Below are positions 62,588 through 64,000 of a stretch of 64,000 nt of DNA, in pieces. Made by a program: the position numbers and the translations under genes. Source of the stretch: Rivularia sp034931125 (GTDB taxonomy: Bacteria; Cyanobacteriota; Cyanobacteriia; Cyanobacteriales; Nostocaceae); the NCBI RefSeq assembly GCF_034931125.1, contig NZ_JAYGHM010000027.1, positions 33,294 to 97,293 on the forward strand, in the 5' to 3' direction. Below the pieces are notes generated by a model that saw only the letters and a list, made by a program, of their open reading frames with translations, was not told the DNA's origin and did not search any database. Position 1 is the stretch's first letter. Each line of letters opens with the position of its first letter.

Positions 62588-63109
62588 TTATTCAAACAAC
62601 CTAAAGTAAGGATAGCGTACCGGAACGCCCGGTTCTTTTTCTAAATCAAAATTGATTACCTCCCAACAAGAATCACCAGTATTTTCAGTTTCATCGGGAC
62701 TAAAATCTACTGGTAAGCCGTACAATCGTGTAGAAGCAGTTTCTGAGTTTTGCCCGCGCCAAGGCGAACTACGCTCCAAATAACCGCCCATTAATTCCTG
62801 ATACCGGCGAGCAATAATTACCTTAGTAGCTCGATAGCCTTGAGTATAAAGCTTATCTAAGGCTTCGTGAATTTCAAATCGAATGCCATCGGGATGATTG
62901 TGCTGACGATACCATTCACCTTTCCATCTGCGCCAATGTCGCCCAGACTGGAGGTGAATCAACTCGCTTGTTTCCGGATTAGCTTCAAAAGCTCCGTGTC
63001 TTGGACATAAGTAGGTATCAGTTAATGTAAGTGCCGGAATAGTTTGACGGCAATGCGGACACTGAATTTCGGGCCCATATATAGGGTACTGCAAGCTTAG
63101 ATTCATCAT
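62588..63109 (-). CDS. Conserved cyanobacterial protein with N-terminal zinc-ribbon-like motif (TIGR02652-like)
   Basis: 173 residues. An N-terminal CPHCRQTIPALTLTDTYLCP stretch (Cys pairs about 18-21 and 36, with His38) looks like a zinc ribbon. It is followed by QSGRHWRRWKGEWYRQHNHP and FEIHEALDKLYTQGYRATKV, well-kept blocks of a cyanobacterial family I recall as TIGR02652. No enzymatic motif. Function unknown; soluble. ATG start. Confidence 0.75.
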   Translation of the reverse strand: MMNLSLQYPIYGPEIQCPHCRQTIPALTLTDTYLCPRHGAFEANPETSELIHLQSGRHWRRWKGEWYRQHNHPDGIRFEIHEALDKLYTQGYRATKVIIARRYQELMGGYLERSSPWRGQNSETASTRLYGLPVDFSPDETENTGDSCWEVINFDLEKEPGVPVRYPYFRLFE

Positions 63110-63404
63110 GAAGTGTATATAAACATCTTTATTTTTATCGCCTTATATTTATTGAATTTTACACTTGCAATAAAACTCCTATAGGTAATCACTTAAAGTT
63201 ATAGTAAGCCGATTAAGAATAAGAACTATATTCATTATTTATTAGTACAGCATGGCTGAAACAATGAATATGGTTTTTTAGAAGGTAAAAAGTTTATTGA
63301 CATTTTAACTGTTACAGAATAAAGACTATTTAGAAGTTGAAAATTCAGTCGTGATATTCTGATTAGAGTCCGGCTGATTCTCAATAGCATATTTATATTC
63401 TATC
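63110..63404. other. 295-bp divergent intergenic region
   Basis: AT-rich gap between the TIGR02652-like gene and the carbonic-anhydrase-like gene. It contains a TCCTATAGGT motif near 63177 but no array or gene. Confidence 0.5.
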
Positions 63405-63926
63405 GTGTCTACTCCTTCCTACTGGTCTTCTCCCGATATTTCCGCAGCAGCATTCGTAGCAGCCAATGCTGTAGTTATGGGTTCGGTTAACATTGCTACA
63501 GGAGCAAGCATTTGGTACGGTGCAGTGGTCAGAGGCGATGTAGAACGCATTCAAATCGGTAAATATACGAACATCCAAGATGGAGCCATTCTCCACGGCG
63601 ATCCAGGTAAACCAACTATTTTAGAAGATTACGTTACTGTTGGACATCGAGCCGTAATTCATTCTGCATACATCGAACGCGGTACTTTGATCGGTATTGG
63701 TGCAATAATTCTTGATGGAGTCCGCGTAGGAACTGGAAGCATTATCGGTGCTGGTGCAGTAGTAACTAAAAACGTTCCTCCATTATCCCTCGTAATTGGG
63801 GTTCCAGGTAAAGTCATGCGTCAAAACTCACCCGAACAAGCAGCAGAACTGATCGAACACGCAAAACGCTATCAAAAATTGGCTTTAGTTCATGCTGGGA
63901 AAGGTACGGATTTGGGATTTAGTTAA
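63405..63926 (+). CDS. Gamma-carbonic-anhydrase-like left-handed beta-helix protein
   Basis: 173 residues with hexapeptide repeats forming a left-handed beta-helix, including ASIWYGAVVRGDVERIQIGK and TLIGIGAIILDGVRVGTGSI. Candidate zinc His residues are in AILHGDPG and VGHRAVIHS, three in the pattern of gamma-carbonic anhydrases and PaaY-like proteins. It lacks the Rubisco-small-subunit repeats of CcmM. It may hydrate CO2 or be inactive; sequence cannot decide. The start is GTG 63405. A heptamer array follows its stop. Confidence 0.9.
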   Translation: MSTPSYWSSPDISAAAFVAANAVVMGSVNIATGASIWYGAVVRGDVERIQIGKYTNIQDGAILHGDPGKPTILEDYVTVGHRAVIHSAYIERGTLIGIGAIILDGVRVGTGSIIGAGAVVTKNVPPLSLVIGVPGKVMRQNSPEQAAELIEHAKRYQKLALVHAGKGTDLGFS

Positions 63927-63928
63927 GG

Positions 63929-64000
63929 ATGGAAGGGGACAAGGGGAGATGGGGGGATGGGGAGATGGGGAGATGGGGAGATGGGGGGATTGGGGGATGG
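63929..64000. repeat. GGGGAGAT-type heptamer array at window end
   Basis: About nine degenerate copies of GGGGAGAT/GGGGGAT run to the edge of the window, so the array probably continues beyond it. Confidence 0.95.

Overview
The window is chromosomal DNA of a cyanobacterium, most likely a filamentous, heterocyst-forming type (Nostocales-like). The evidence is the density of the HIP1 octamer GCGATCGC, long runs of degenerate heptamer repeats of the kind typical of that group, and cyanobacterial marker genes: psbQ, ccmP, glpX (FBP/SBPase) next to hemA, a UPF0182 protein, a plastoquinone-type chorismate lyase and ccsA. No rRNA, prophage or intact insertion sequence is present. Two assembly gaps (N runs) lie at 19164-19404 and 58806-58943.

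Layout. 1-6.4 kb: end of a GNAT gene, then a DUF2156 lysyltransferase-like protein (-), an alpha/beta hydrolase, and a DUF1003 / APC permease / UPF0104 flippase-like row (+). The DUF2156 and UPF0104 proteins look like the two halves of MprF, encoded separately. 6.6-16.9 kb: housekeeping genes (rsmG, an orphan ABC ATPase, an atypical OmpR-type regulator with an NtcA-like palindrome upstream, the bolA-grxD pair, a subtilase, a PlsC-like acyltransferase, tadA, grxC). 16.9-17.8 kb: an island of MITE-like inverted-repeat units, a 27-bp tandem array and an IS200/IS605 TnpA remnant. 18-32 kb: glpX, hemA, a PKHD dioxygenase, a tiny lipoprotein, UPF0182, an ArsR/DUF2087 regulator, an AGCS symporter, pgi and a cupin. 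32.8-38.8 kb: accC, tRNA-Leu(GAG), chorismate lyase, a DUF3352 protein and ccsA. 38.8-45.4 kb: a repeat-flanked accessory patch with two unfamiliar repeat-bearing proteins, then a DAO-type oxidase, psbQ, a DCC protein, dps and a pirin. 45.9-50.7 kb: an RND efflux adaptor-pump pair without an outer-membrane channel. 50.9-55.4 kb: a PEP-CTERM protein, a decayed Rpn-type nuclease gene, ccmP with a pentapeptide-repeat gene 9 bp downstream, and a TPR protein. 55.7-64 kb: a phosphoribosyltransferase, family-4 UDG, more MITE-like units, map, a fused M16 peptidase, a VOC protein, a TIGR02652-like protein and a gamma-carbonic-anhydrase-like protein.

How the genes fit together. Many serve photosynthetic carbon and redox metabolism: glpX, pgi, ccmP, psbQ, hemA, accC, chorismate lyase, ccsA, and bolA/grxD for Fe-S handling. 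Most appear to be single-gene transcription units. Supported couplings are DUF1003-APC-UPF0104, bolA-grxD, ccmP-pentapeptide and adaptor-RND pump. The least-explained material is the separated MprF-like pair, the MITE/tandem-repeat islands, the duplicated oxidase fragment near 39.9 kb, and the NtcA-like box at 9950. All calls come from reading the sequence; no database search was run.
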